Shown here one piece after another: positions 18,278 through 26,295 of a DNA stretch of 45,491 nucleotides (its first letter is position 1; each line of letters begins with the position of its first letter). The notes beneath the pieces were generated by a model that saw only the letters and a list, made by a program, of their open reading frames with translations, was not told the DNA's origin and did not search any database. The position numbers and the translations under genes were made by a program. The stretch is from an uncultured Lachnospiraceae bacterium (GTDB taxonomy: Bacteria; Bacillota; Clostridia; Lachnospirales; Lachnospiraceae). The stretch covers positions 1 through 45,491 of the forward strand of contig CANQUA010000019.1 in NCBI GenBank assembly GCA_947626915.1, in the 5' to 3' direction.

Positions 18278-19615
18278 ATGGCTAAGAGAAAAAATGTGGT
18301 GAAGCAGGCCAGCGGCCTGACAGGGATGATCGTGGTTCTGATGATCGTGGTGGGATGGCTTCTGGCGGCCAGCGTTGTGCTGCTGGACGATACGGCGGCG
18401 AAGCAGGCGCAGGTGATCGAATCCGGCCGGGAATTTTTGAAGGATAAATTGTATGTCCGGGCGGCGGACCGGTTTGTGACGGCGCTGCGGGATTACAAGA
18501 CCGACCAGAACCTGGCTTATGAGACGGAGCTTCTTTCCATCTACAAAGAGGGAAATCTGATGGATCAGTACTACGCGCTGATCGATTCCCGCAGAAGCAG
18601 CGGGACGGCGCAGGTCCAGGAGTATGTGGACCGGGCCCAGGGCTTTTTGGACGACGGCTCTACGAACCGGGCGGTCGATGTGCTCAAGGAAGGGGTCGCC
18701 GCTACCAATTCGGAAGAGCTGATCAATCTGTACGAGTCCCTGCGCTATGAATATCAGCCGACTTCCACGACTTTCACGGAACTGGTGCAGCCCTCGGCGG
18801 ACTGGTACGTGCCGGCGTTTGACGGGGAGCATTGGGGGTATATCGGGAGCAACGGGAGAACGCTGCTGGAATTCCAGTACGAAGAAGCGCTGCCATTCTC
18901 CGGCAACTACGCGGCCGTGAAGCTGAACGGCGTATATACCCTGATCGATAAGGATGGAAACTGGAACGCGATCGACAAAGAAGGACTGGATCAGGTTACG
19001 ATGGTTGCCGGTACCAGGCTGGTCGGCGTAAAAGACGGGCAGTACCGCATTTATACGAACACATTTTTTAAGACATCGGATGAAACCTATGAAAACGTGT
19101 ATCTGAGCGACAATGGGATCGCGGCTGTTCAGAAGGGCGGCAAATGGGCGCTGCTGAACGGCAATCTGGAGCCGGTCACGGATTATATTTTCACGGACGT
19201 GGCGGTCAACAGCCGCGGGCAGGTATTCAGCGGCGATTACGCGGTCGTGGCCGATGAAAGCGGATATTTTCTGATCAACAGCAAGGGCGAACCGTATTTT
19301 GAGGCCCGTTTCGCGAATGCGAAGGGAATGGAAGGCGGCCTTTTCGCGGTGGCGGACGCTTCCGGCAAGTGGGGCTTTGCCAACGAGAAAGCGGAGGTGA
19401 TCGTGCCCTGCGAGTATGAAGACGCCTGCTCGTTTTCCAATTATCTCGGCGCTGTGAAGGTGCTGGATGAGTGGGGTTATGTGAACCGGTATAATATGAT
19501 GATCATAGAGCCGCAGTTCGACCAGGCCTATCCGTTTGTGGAAGGGTGCGCGCTGACGGTGGGCGGAACGGGATATTATGATGTGCTCAAGCTGAAGTTT
19601 TTTGATCAGTTTTAA
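18278..19615 (+). CDS. WG-repeat membrane-anchored protein
   Basis: A 445-residue protein with an N-terminal membrane anchor (LTGMIVVLMIVVGWLLAASVVLL), a helical TPR-like region (residues 45-165), then a beta-rich region of WG repeats: HWGYIGSNGRTLLEF, NGVYTLIDKDGNW, GKWALLNGNLEPVTDY, GKWGFANEKAEVIVPC, EWGYVNRYNMMIIEPQ. WG repeats form propeller-like surfaces. The repeat domain should lie outside the cell (inference from the anchor). It starts 12 bases after tadV, so it is co-transcribed with the pilus genes. Function unknown. Confidence 0.85.
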   Translation: MAKRKNVVKQASGLTGMIVVLMIVVGWLLAASVVLLDDTAAKQAQVIESGREFLKDKLYVRAADRFVTALRDYKTDQNLAYETELLSIYKEGNLMDQYYALIDSRRSSGTAQVQEYVDRAQGFLDDGSTNRAVDVLKEGVAATNSEELINLYESLRYEYQPTSTTFTELVQPSADWYVPAFDGEHWGYIGSNGRTLLEFQYEEALPFSGNYAAVKLNGVYTLIDKDGNWNAIDKEGLDQVTMVAGTRLVGVKDGQYRIYTNTFFKTSDETYENVYLSDNGIAAVQKGGKWALLNGNLEPVTDYIFTDVAVNSRGQVFSGDYAVVADESGYFLINSKGEPYFEARFANAKGMEGGLFAVADASGKWGFANEKAEVIVPCEYEDACSFSNYLGAVKVLDEWGYVNRYNMMIIEPQFDQAYPFVEGCALTVGGTGYYDVLKLKFFDQF

Positions 19616-19642
19616 TTCACGATAAAAGAGAGGGGAAAAAGG

Positions 19643-21193
19643 ATGCTGACGGATGTTGTAATTGCGAATAAAAGCTACACGAAATTCACGGTTGCAGAAG
19701 AGGATGAACTGGATGTCATCGCTTTGAAGGTGATGAAGCAGGACTGCCCCGATTTCCTGCTTCCGATCCGGACGATGGAGATCGACGGCGAGCTGGAGAT
19801 CCGCTACGAGCTGGCCGGCGGAATGCGCCTGGCTTATGAGCCGAGGGAGATGTATAAAAAAGAGTTTTACAATATGCTTATCAACATGCTGATCCCTTTC
19901 AAAAACTGCAACGACTGGTTTTTGGACTATCATTATATTCTGCTGGATGACAATTATATCCTGGTGGACAAAGGCGGTCAGTCGGTGAAATACGTTTATC
20001 TTCCGGTGGCCTCCTGCGCCAATACGGATGAGCAGATCCGGAGATTTTTTATGGATCTGATCCTGCGGACCACGGTGCTGGACGACCGGGGAAGTATGGT
20101 GGAGCCGCTGCGGATCATTAACAGCAGCGACGCGAACCTGATGGTTCTGCTGGATTATTTAATGAGGCAGGGTTCCCAGGGAGGCGGGCAGCCGGCCGCG
20201 AAGCAGGAGCCGCAGCCCCAGCCCAGGCGTCAGGAGCCGCAGCCGCAGCCTCAGCCCAGACGCCAGGAACCGCAGCCCCAGCCGCAGCCGAAGCAGCAGA
20301 CCCTGCAGCCGGCCGCGGAGGAAAACAAGGGAGGTAAGTTCGGCTTCCTGAAAGGAGGCAGCGACCGCGGCGCGGAGAAACAGCAGCAGGGACTGAACCT
20401 GAATTCCGGGCAGGACCAGAAATTGCCGGATGGCTCCAGGCCGGGGCAGATCTCGAAGGAGTTTGGAAAGAACGACGATCAGGGAAGGCTGATCGACAGT
20501 CTTTTCGGCGACGACGAAGATGAGAAAGAGCCGAAAAAGAAGAAAGAAAAGGAACCGAAGAAGGCAAAGGAAAAGCCGGAGAAACAGGAAAAACAGGGCG
20601 GCGGCTTTTTGGGAGGACTGTTTAAAGGCAAATCCAAGGAAGAGCAGGGAGAGATCAATTATTTCCAGCAGCAGAATCCGAATCCGTCTCCGGAGCAGTT
20701 CCAGCGGCAGCCGGTTCAGCAAAGACAGCAGCCGGTTCAGCAGAGACAGCCGGTTCAGCAGCCGCAGCAGTTTAACGGCGGTTATACGCAGCCTGCGACG
20801 GATACCGGCGACGGGGATACGGTGATCGGCGGCGGTGAGGAAGTCCGTGATAACCGTACGCTTCGGCTCCGGCTGAAGGACTGCGAGGGCTGCAACTGTC
20901 CGAAGATGATTGAGCTGAACCTGGAGAAGGGGTTCACTACGGTGGGACGCGTCGGAAAGGACGGACAGCGGAAAGCGGAATTCTGTTTCGATATGTCGGT
21001 CAGTTTTGTGAGCCGGCTGCAGTTCCGGGTGGAGACGGAGGAGGATCACTGGCGCGTGATCGATCTGGGCTCCGCGAACGGCACCTATGTGAATAACCAG
21101 AAGCTGATTGTGAATATGCCGGCACCGCTGCGGGTCAATGACGAGATTATGATTTATTGCAACCAGCGCAGTCTTGTATACCGCGTTTGTTGA
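19643..21193 (+). CDS. DUF6382-FHA domain protein (phosphothreonine reader)
   Basis: A 516-residue cytoplasmic protein. Residues 1-175 match DUF6382 (LPIRTMEIDGELEIRYEL, FLDYHYILLDDNYILVD). The middle is low complexity: Pro/Gln-rich (178-225), a Lys/Glu stretch near 295-320, and Gln/Pro repeats near 350-380. The C-terminus (about 430-516) is an FHA domain, which binds phosphothreonine: TTVGRVGK, SVSFVSRLQFRV and LGSANGTYVNNQ. The usual His in SRxH is Gln here. DGDTVIGGG lies just before the FHA domain, with Thr393 in a [DE]-T-x-[VI] context like the switch threonine of mycobacterial GarA. The PP2C gene follows by 19 bases. Confidence 0.88.
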   Translation: MLTDVVIANKSYTKFTVAEEDELDVIALKVMKQDCPDFLLPIRTMEIDGELEIRYELAGGMRLAYEPREMYKKEFYNMLINMLIPFKNCNDWFLDYHYILLDDNYILVDKGGQSVKYVYLPVASCANTDEQIRRFFMDLILRTTVLDDRGSMVEPLRIINSSDANLMVLLDYLMRQGSQGGGQPAAKQEPQPQPRRQEPQPQPQPRRQEPQPQPQPKQQTLQPAAEENKGGKFGFLKGGSDRGAEKQQQGLNLNSGQDQKLPDGSRPGQISKEFGKNDDQGRLIDSLFGDDEDEKEPKKKKEKEPKKAKEKPEKQEKQGGGFLGGLFKGKSKEEQGEINYFQQQNPNPSPEQFQRQPVQQRQQPVQQRQPVQQPQQFNGGYTQPATDTGDGDTVIGGGEEVRDNRTLRLRLKDCEGCNCPKMIELNLEKGFTTVGRVGKDGQRKAEFCFDMSVSFVSRLQFRVETEEDHWRVIDLGSANGTYVNNQKLIVNMPAPLRVNDEIMIYCNQRSLVYRVC

Positions 21194-21212
21194 GTAAGGA
21201 CGGGGTATCCAT

Positions 21213-21944
21213 ATGGAGGTTTTCACAGGTTGTATAACGGATAAGGGAAGCTGTAAGAAAAAGAATCAGGATCGGGCTGTTTGTCATGTCAGCGGGAGCA
21301 GGAAGGCTCCGTGGGTGGTTGCCTGTGTCTGCGACGGGATCGGAAGCTTCGAGAGGAGCGAGATCGCGGCCGAGATCATGACCAACGGCATTACGAATTG
21401 GTTTTATGGTATGGAGAAGCTCTATCCGGAAAAGATCAACGAGGATACCTTGCTGGAGGATCTGGAGATGACCATCCGGGAGCTGAATGAGCTGGTCTGT
21501 GAATACCGCAGTGAAAACGCGATCGATATTGGCTGTACGATGTCCGTACTGCTTCTGTTGGGACGGAATTACTATATCTTTCATGTGGGCGACAGCCGGA
21601 TCTATCTGGTCCGCGACGGATTGTACCAGATCACCCGGGACGAGGTCAGTATGGTGGAGCAGGAGGGCGGCCGGATGAAGGGACTGCTGATCAACTATAT
21701 CGGCAGGAATCCGGAGCTGTGGATGAGCAAGCTGGGGGACGCGGTGCAGGAGAAGGACCTGCTCCTGATGGGGTCAGACGGTTTGTTCAAGCGGCTGGCC
21801 TATGAGGATGTGGCGGATCACGCGGGCAGCATCAAAAATGATAAAAAGGCCCAGAAAGCCTGCGAAGCTCTTTTGCAGACCGTGATGAGCCGGGGAGAGC
21901 GGGACAATATTTCCTGTATTATGATCTATATCGCGTCGTTTTGA
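21213..21944 (+). CDS. PP2C-family Ser/Thr protein phosphatase
   Basis: A 243-residue metal-dependent phosphatase. Family motifs in order: NQDRA (Asp20), VACVCDGIGSFERSE (Asp41, Gly42), MSVLLLLGRNYYIFHVGDSRIYLV, LLMGSDGLFKRL, and RDNISCIMI near the C-terminus. These supply the metal-binding aspartates. Last gene of the Tad operon; it likely reverses phosphorylation made by the kinase at 23591 (inference from context). ATG 21213 is kept although the ribosome site (GAGTAAGGACGGGG) is less regular than its neighbours. Confidence 0.93.
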   Translation: MEVFTGCITDKGSCKKKNQDRAVCHVSGSRKAPWVVACVCDGIGSFERSEIAAEIMTNGITNWFYGMEKLYPEKINEDTLLEDLEMTIRELNELVCEYRSENAIDIGCTMSVLLLLGRNYYIFHVGDSRIYLVRDGLYQITRDEVSMVEQEGGRMKGLLINYIGRNPELWMSKLGDAVQEKDLLLMGSDGLFKRLAYEDVADHAGSIKNDKKAQKACEALLQTVMSRGERDNISCIMIYIASF

Positions 21945-22012
21945 TCGGCGGCGCGCCCGGACCGTCCGGCGTCCGTATTCCGGCGCGGCGGGCGGCAGAG
22001 CGCAGGTTCGGT

Positions 22013-22483
22013 TCAGCCGGCGCTTAAGGCTGACAGCAGGATGAGCAGCAGCGCGGAAAACAGAAGATGATAGCCTGCGAATATGCTCCATCCTTTCAGG
22101 GCGGAGCGGTAATGTCCCTGGCAGCGGAGCAGCAGAAGCAATGTGAAGAACAGATACCAGGCTGCGGCCAGGACCAGGGGATGACGCCACAGCAGCAGGA
22201 AGCTGACGCCGTAAAACAGCAGGAACCCGCCCTCGATCAGCGGGTAGCGGACGGGGATCGGCTCGCTGCAGAAGCGACACCTGCCCTTCAGAACGATCCA
22301 GCTCAGGATCGGGATCTGATGAAGAAGCGGAAGCCTGTGGCGGCAGGCGGGACAGTAACAGTCGGCGGTGATCAGTGGTTCGTCGTGACGGACGCGGTAA
22401 TCGACGGTGCCGAAATAAGCGCCCATGACGCAGCCGAAAACGGAAGTACATAGAAAAAGAATCAGGTAATAAAATGGTGTCAT
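22013..22483 (-). CDS. Stand-alone prepilin peptidase methyltransferase-type domain
   Basis: A 156-residue membrane protein. It matches the N-terminal part of bifunctional PilD-type peptidases: an initial membrane helix with GxxxGxYFGTVDYRV, zinc-type Cys pairs CPAC (44-47) and CRFC (69-72), and the linker SWIVLKGRCRFC followed by IPVRYPLIEGG. Three more membrane helices follow, but neither catalytic aspartate motif (no GxGD). The C-terminal half is therefore replaced or lost. AGGAGG lies upstream of ATG 22483. It is convergent with the Tad operon and near the complementary TadV. Confidence 0.82.
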   Translation of the reverse strand: MTPFYYLILFLCTSVFGCVMGAYFGTVDYRVRHDEPLITADCYCPACRHRLPLLHQIPILSWIVLKGRCRFCSEPIPVRYPLIEGGFLLFYGVSFLLLWRHPLVLAAAWYLFFTLLLLLRCQGHYRSALKGWSIFAGYHLLFSALLLILLSALSAG

Positions 22484-22512
22484 GACAATTTCCTCCTGCG
22501 GAATTCGTTTCT

Positions 22513-22541
22513 ATCTTAGTCAACGAACCCGGAAAAGTCAA
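22513..22541 (-). promoter_or_regulatory. Promoter for the stand-alone methyltransferase-type gene
   Basis: On the reverse strand TTGACT (22541-22536) and TAAGAT (22518-22513) are 17 bases apart, about 30 bases from the start codon. Confidence 0.52.
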
Positions 22542-22585
22542 GAGGCGGCCGGGACGTGTTTTTTGATAAAAAGCAAAAGAGGGGA

Positions 22586-22614
22586 TTGTCTGCCGGAAAA
22601 GAGTGTTATATAAT
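22586..22614 (+). promoter_or_regulatory. Promoter of the kinase/VWA operon
   Basis: TTGTCT at 22586-22591 and a perfect TATAAT at 22609-22614 with a 17-base spacer. The start of transcription would be about 25 bases before the 22648 start codon. The -35/-10 pair resembles that of the Tad operon (TTGTCA, TATAAT). Confidence 0.62.
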
Positions 22615-22647
22615 AAAATATAAACAAGCTACGAAGGAGGGTAAAAC

Positions 22648-23028
22648 ATGAAGTTTGAACAGGTTTGTCAGTCTTTAAACGCGTACTTTGGACAGCATCC
22701 GCTTTTTAAGGTGCTGCTGCCGCTGGGAACGCCGATCATGCTGGTATGCGTGATCCTGCAGGAAGTAGGACGCTTCATCAGCCTTGGCTCTGCGATGAGC
22801 ACGATCACATTGTTCGGCTTTTTCCTGGGACTTCTGCTGGTGCTTGCTCTGTGCAATTTCAAGATGGCGGCGATCGGCATGGGTGTTTATGCGCTTGGTT
22901 ATCTGTATGCGGTTTTGAGGAGCCTGATCAAGTACCAGTCCATCAGTTACAGCGGCATTCTCTACGTGCTGTTATTTGGTTTTCTGGCGTACGAGGCTTA
23001 CAGGAAATCGCTTCTGATCAATAAATAA
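22648..23028 (+). CDS. Small four-helix membrane protein, unknown
   Basis: A 126-residue hydrophobic protein with about four membrane helices (PLGTPIMLVCVILQEV, ITLFGFFLGLLLVLALC, MAAIGMGVYALGYLYAVL and a final GILYVLLFGFLAYEAY). GAAGGAGGG precedes ATG 22648. I do not recognise the family. It is the first gene behind the second promoter and 14 bases from the zinc-ribbon gene. Confidence 0.75.
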   Translation: MKFEQVCQSLNAYFGQHPLFKVLLPLGTPIMLVCVILQEVGRFISLGSAMSTITLFGFFLGLLLVLALCNFKMAAIGMGVYALGYLYAVLRSLIKYQSISYSGILYVLLFGFLAYEAYRKSLLINK

Positions 23029-23042
23029 GGGGGATAAGCGAT

Positions 23043-23486
23043 ATGGCGAACTGGAAAGATAATTTCAGTAAGATGACGCAGTCGGCGATCACCAAGAGCA
23101 AGGAAATGGCGGAGGTGACCCGGCTGAATATGGAGATCAGCACGCAGACGCAGAAAGTCAAGGAACTGTATGCGCAGGCAGGCGAGCGCGTGCTGGAGGG
23201 CGGTCTGGCGATGGAGGATCCGACGATCGCGGATCTGGCGTCTCAGCTGGCGACGCTGAAACAGAACATTACGGCGAATCAGGAGAAGCTGAACGATGTA
23301 AAGAACATCAACATCTGCCCGAACTGCGGAGCCGAGGTCGCCAGGACCAGCAAGTTCTGCGATAAGTGCGGGACCGAGATGGTGAGGGTATCCCTGGATG
23401 CGCCGACCACCGTCTGTAAGGCCTGCGGCAGGCCGATCGATAAGGGCGCAATGTTCTGCGGGGCCTGCGGAGCCAAACAGGAATAA
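23043..23486 (+). CDS. Double zinc-ribbon protein
   Basis: A 147-residue protein. The N-terminal 90 residues are charged and helical (coiled-coil-like TQTQKVKELYAQAGERV). Two zinc ribbons follow: CPNCGAEVARTSKFCDKCG and CKACGRPIDKGAMFCGACG. The role is unknown, but a related zinc ribbon ends the last protein of the same operon (29975), so zinc ribbons recur here as a likely protein-contact module (inference). Confidence 0.82.
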   Translation: MANWKDNFSKMTQSAITKSKEMAEVTRLNMEISTQTQKVKELYAQAGERVLEGGLAMEDPTIADLASQLATLKQNITANQEKLNDVKNINICPNCGAEVARTSKFCDKCGTEMVRVSLDAPTTVCKACGRPIDKGAMFCGACGAKQE

Positions 23487-23494
23487 GCGATAGA

Positions 23495-23536
23495 GGCTGA
23501 AGAAGATGGGGGAGCCTGGATTCTTTAGCCTTTTAT
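23495..23536 (+). terminator. Intrinsic terminator or attenuator inside the operon
   Basis: GGCTGAAGAA (23495-23504) pairs with TTCTTTAGCC (23521-23530) over ten pairs with one G-U, and is followed by TTTTAT. It stands 100 bases before the kinase gene with no clear promoter in between, so it may only partly stop transcription and lower expression of the downstream genes. Confidence 0.55.
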
Positions 23537-23590
23537 CTTATTCTGCGCCCGGCGCGGACAGAAGAAATATGGATAGCAGGAGAAAAGCAG

Positions 23591-26152
23591 ATGAGCGGAA
23601 ATGAAGAAACTTATCGCAGTAAAAAAGATTTTTTTGACAAGCTGAATGAAAGCTATGACCAGATCCAGCAGATCAGCTCCGGCGGCGGCGGTATTATTTA
23701 CCAGGGCATTCACCGGAGGCTGAAGGAGAAGGTCGTGCTGAAAAAGATCCGGTCGGATAAGGTCAGCATCATCGGCAGTGAACGGGAAATGAAGATCCTG
23801 ATGAGCCTGAAGCATACCTACCTTCCGAGGATCTACGATTTCTGGCATTACGAAGATGAAGTTTACACGGTCATGGAGTTCATTGAGGGGAAATCCTTTC
23901 AGGAGCTTCTGGATGCCGGGAGGACGTTCAGGGAAAAGGACGTGATACGCTGGACCCGTCAGCTGGCGGAGGTGCTGGAATACCTGCATAATTCCGAGCA
24001 GCATATTGTTCACAGCGATATCAAGCCGGCCAATCTGATGCTGACGCCCAAAGGCGATATCTGTCTGATCGATTTCAACGTATCGCTGCTGCAGGGCGGC
24101 GAGGCCGACGCGACCATCGGGTATTCGGAGTATTACGCGCCGGTGGAGCAGCTGATCTGGGTGGAATTGGCGCGTCAGAGAAGCATGGCGCAGCCGGCGG
24201 TGAAGAAAGAGCCGAAAAAGGTCGCGAAAGCGGGATCGGCCGGCAGTCTGACCGGCGGCGGGGACTTCGCCGGAGCCGGATTTTCCAGGCCGGAAATGGT
24301 CAAAAATAACGGAGCGCGCCTGACGCGGCCCGCGGATGACGATACGGATGTGGGCGGGAACCGCTCGGACGACAGCGACACGTATGTGGGCGGCGGCAGT
24401 GCGGACGAAGATACATACGTGGGCGGGAACCGGGCGGACGACGGCGACACGTATGTGGGCGGAGGCCAGACGGACGAAGATACATACGTGGGCGGAAGCC
24501 AGGCGGACGACGGCGATACGTACGTAGGCGGAGGCCGGGCCGGCAGCGGAGAGACGGAAGCCACGGAGGCTTACGGAGGTCCGGCTTACGGGGCTCCGAA
24601 TGGGGCCCGGGGAGCGGCCGGTTATCCGCCGGCGCAGCAGCCGCCTCAGCCCCAGGCAGTCCGGCAGACCCAGACCGGCCGGACGCAGACAGGGCGGACT
24701 TTGTCGGGCCGGACGCAGACGGGGCGGACCCTGTCGGGCCGGACCCAGACGACGCCCCAGCAGACAGGCATGAGCATGCGGGAATTCCGTTCTCAGAAAG
24801 CCCGTGAGATGATGGAGATTTACGGGAAGAAGCTGAAGGTCGATGAGCGGAGCGATATTTACAGCGCCTGCGCCACGATGTACCATATTCTGACCGGCAG
24901 GCGTCCGGCCCCCTGCTATATGGCTCTGGAGCCGGTGGAGACGGTGATGCCGTCGGTCAACGATGCGTTCGCGCAGATCCTGACCCGCGGCCTGCAGCAG
25001 GACCCGAAGAAGCGCTACAAAAACGTGTCGCAGATGCTGAAAGCCCTGCGCAGGCTGGGAAAACTGACCAAGTCCTATAAGCGTCTGCTTCACCGGCAGG
25101 ATTTCGTGCTGATTCTTCTGCTGGTCATCTTCCTCGGCAGCGCGGGAGCCACGTACGTCGGATGGGGGATGAGCACCGAGGGAGCCCTGGAGGAAAAGAT
25201 TGCCGCGGCGCAGGAATATTATGCCGACGGCCAGTACCAGGAAGGGCTGGACTATCTGGAGCAGAATATCCTGGCAAATCCGCTCTATCAGAACAGCGGC
25301 CAGATCAGCGAGGGGCATTATCTGGCGGCCGGATGTTATCTGGAGCTGGGAGAGCTTTCCGAGGCGGTCGGAGAATATCAGCGGGCCATTTTCCTGGACA
25401 ATACCCAGCCGGTGTATTACCGGGATTACGGGATCGCGCTGGCTCGGAGCGGCAATCTGCAGCAGGCCCGTGAGGCGCTTCTGCAGGCCCAGGCGAGAGG
25501 GCTGGAAAGCAGCAGCCTGAAGCTTCTGGAGGGCGAGATTGCCAGCCTGGAGGAGGATTACCGGGGAGCCGCTTCGGCGCTTCGGGAGTGCCTGGAGGAT
25601 ACGGACGATGATTCGATCGTTCTCCGCGCGGCCCTGAAGCTGGACGAAGTGCTGGCGGCGGACGGCGGCGACGAGGCCTATCCGGAGCGGATCCAGGTCC
25701 TGGAGGACGCCAGGAAGCGGCTGCCGAAAGAGCGGCTCCTGATGCTTCTGCAGCGCCTGACGCAGGTATACGGCGACTACGGCCAGCTGTCCGGGGACAC
25801 GTCCTATACGGAAAAGGCGGTGGACGCATTGTCGGAGATCATAGACATGGGCTACGGCACGATGGTGGAGTGGCTGGATAAGGCCGTCTATCTGCAGAGC
25901 CTGGGACGGTACGGGGAGGCGGAGGAGTGCCTGCTGGAGGCCGACGAGACCTATCCGGATAATTACCTGATCTACAAGAGACTGGCGTTTCTGGAGCTGG
26001 AGGTACCGGATTATGAGAAATTCGATACATATTTTAAGAGATGTAAAGAACTCTATGAGAAACTGCCGTCCGGCACAGAGCAGGATATGGAAATGGGATA
26101 TCTCTACCAGATCTATGACGAGGTCGTAGTGAAAGGCTGGTTGGAGGGATAG
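23591..26152 (+). CDS. Membrane-anchored Ser/Thr protein kinase with TPR tail and repeat insert
   Basis: An 853-residue Hanks-type kinase. Lobe one: glycine loop SSGGGGIIYQG (29-39), Lys51 in VVLKKI. Catalytic loop HSDIKPAN (141-148) with Asp143, Lys145, Asn148; metal-binding DFN (161-163). HSD replaces HRD and DFN replaces DFG, but catalytic residues remain. After YYAPVEQL (181-188) about 220 residues of low-complexity sequence are inserted, including six acidic DT-x-VGG repeats (249-317) and QTGRT/LSGRT repeats (357-385). The kinase fold then resumes with DERSDIYSACATMYHILTGRRP. A single membrane helix follows near 500-525, then TPR-like helices to the end, probably outside the cell. It is likely the writer opposing the PP2C phosphatase (inference). 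Confidence 0.9.
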   Translation: MSGNEETYRSKKDFFDKLNESYDQIQQISSGGGGIIYQGIHRRLKEKVVLKKIRSDKVSIIGSEREMKILMSLKHTYLPRIYDFWHYEDEVYTVMEFIEGKSFQELLDAGRTFREKDVIRWTRQLAEVLEYLHNSEQHIVHSDIKPANLMLTPKGDICLIDFNVSLLQGGEADATIGYSEYYAPVEQLIWVELARQRSMAQPAVKKEPKKVAKAGSAGSLTGGGDFAGAGFSRPEMVKNNGARLTRPADDDTDVGGNRSDDSDTYVGGGSADEDTYVGGNRADDGDTYVGGGQTDEDTYVGGSQADDGDTYVGGGRAGSGETEATEAYGGPAYGAPNGARGAAGYPPAQQPPQPQAVRQTQTGRTQTGRTLSGRTQTGRTLSGRTQTTPQQTGMSMREFRSQKAREMMEIYGKKLKVDERSDIYSACATMYHILTGRRPAPCYMALEPVETVMPSVNDAFAQILTRGLQQDPKKRYKNVSQMLKALRRLGKLTKSYKRLLHRQDFVLILLLVIFLGSAGATYVGWGMSTEGALEEKIAAAQEYYADGQYQEGLDYLEQNILANPLYQNSGQISEGHYLAAGCYLELGELSEAVGEYQRAIFLDNTQPVYYRDYGIALARSGNLQQAREALLQAQARGLESSSLKLLEGEIASLEEDYRGAASALRECLEDTDDDSIVLRAALKLDEVLAADGGDEAYPERIQVLEDARKRLPKERLLMLLQRLTQVYGDYGQLSGDTSYTEKAVDALSEIIDMGYGTMVEWLDKAVYLQSLGRYGEAEECLLEADETYPDNYLIYKRLAFLELEVPDYEKFDTYFKRCKELYEKLPSGTEQDMEMGYLYQIYDEVVVKGWLEG
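24335..24541 (+). repeat. Six tandem 33/36-bp repeats encoding DT-x-VGG
   Basis: The 207 bases encode units of 11 and 12 residues in alternation (consensus D-D/E-x-D-T-Y-V-G-G), so a 69-bp pair of units occurs three times. Threonines fall at residues 252, 264, 275, 287, 298 and 310 of the kinase. Reading frame is kept throughout. Confidence 0.9.
24658..24755 (+). repeat. Short repeats encoding QTGRT/LSGRT
   Basis: A run of 15-base units, variously reading CAGACxGGxCGGACx or TTGTCGGGCCGGACG, encodes alternating QTGRT and LSGRT pentapeptides inside the kinase insert. Basic and Thr/Ser-rich, the opposite charge of the acidic DT-x-VGG repeats before it. Confidence 0.7.
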
Positions 26153-26160
26153 GAGCGGAT

Positions 26161-26292
26161 ATGGGCAATTATTTATTCTTGGGCGGATTGGCAGGCATGG
26201 CGGGCAGCTTGTTGCTGACCCTGATCCTGCTTCCGGTGTTCCGCTGGCAGCGGAAGAGAAAGCTTGAAAAGATTGAGCGGGGAGAAGAATAG
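26161..26292 (+). CDS. Small single-span membrane protein (43 residues)
   Basis: An ATG at 26161, with GGAG six bases upstream, begins a 43-residue reading frame: MGNYLFLGGLAGMAGSLLLT, a hydrophobic helix, then a basic tail (FRWQRKRKLEKIERGEE). It fits exactly between the kinase stop (8 bases before) and the LRR gene (3 bases after), so the tight packing supports it as real. Predicted inside-positive tail. Unknown function, possibly a partner of the kinase or LRR protein. Confidence 0.72.
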   Translation: MGNYLFLGGLAGMAGSLLLTLILLPVFRWQRKRKLEKIERGEE

Positions 26293-26295
26293 CGT

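Noticed and set aside
17831-19933. Long reverse frame (700 codons) opposite tadV, WG and FHA genes
   Set aside because: Crosses three genes and their gaps and has no family features.
24335-24755. CRISPR-like repetition in the kinase gene
   Set aside because: Repeats have no variable spacers, keep reading frame and encode regular peptide units.
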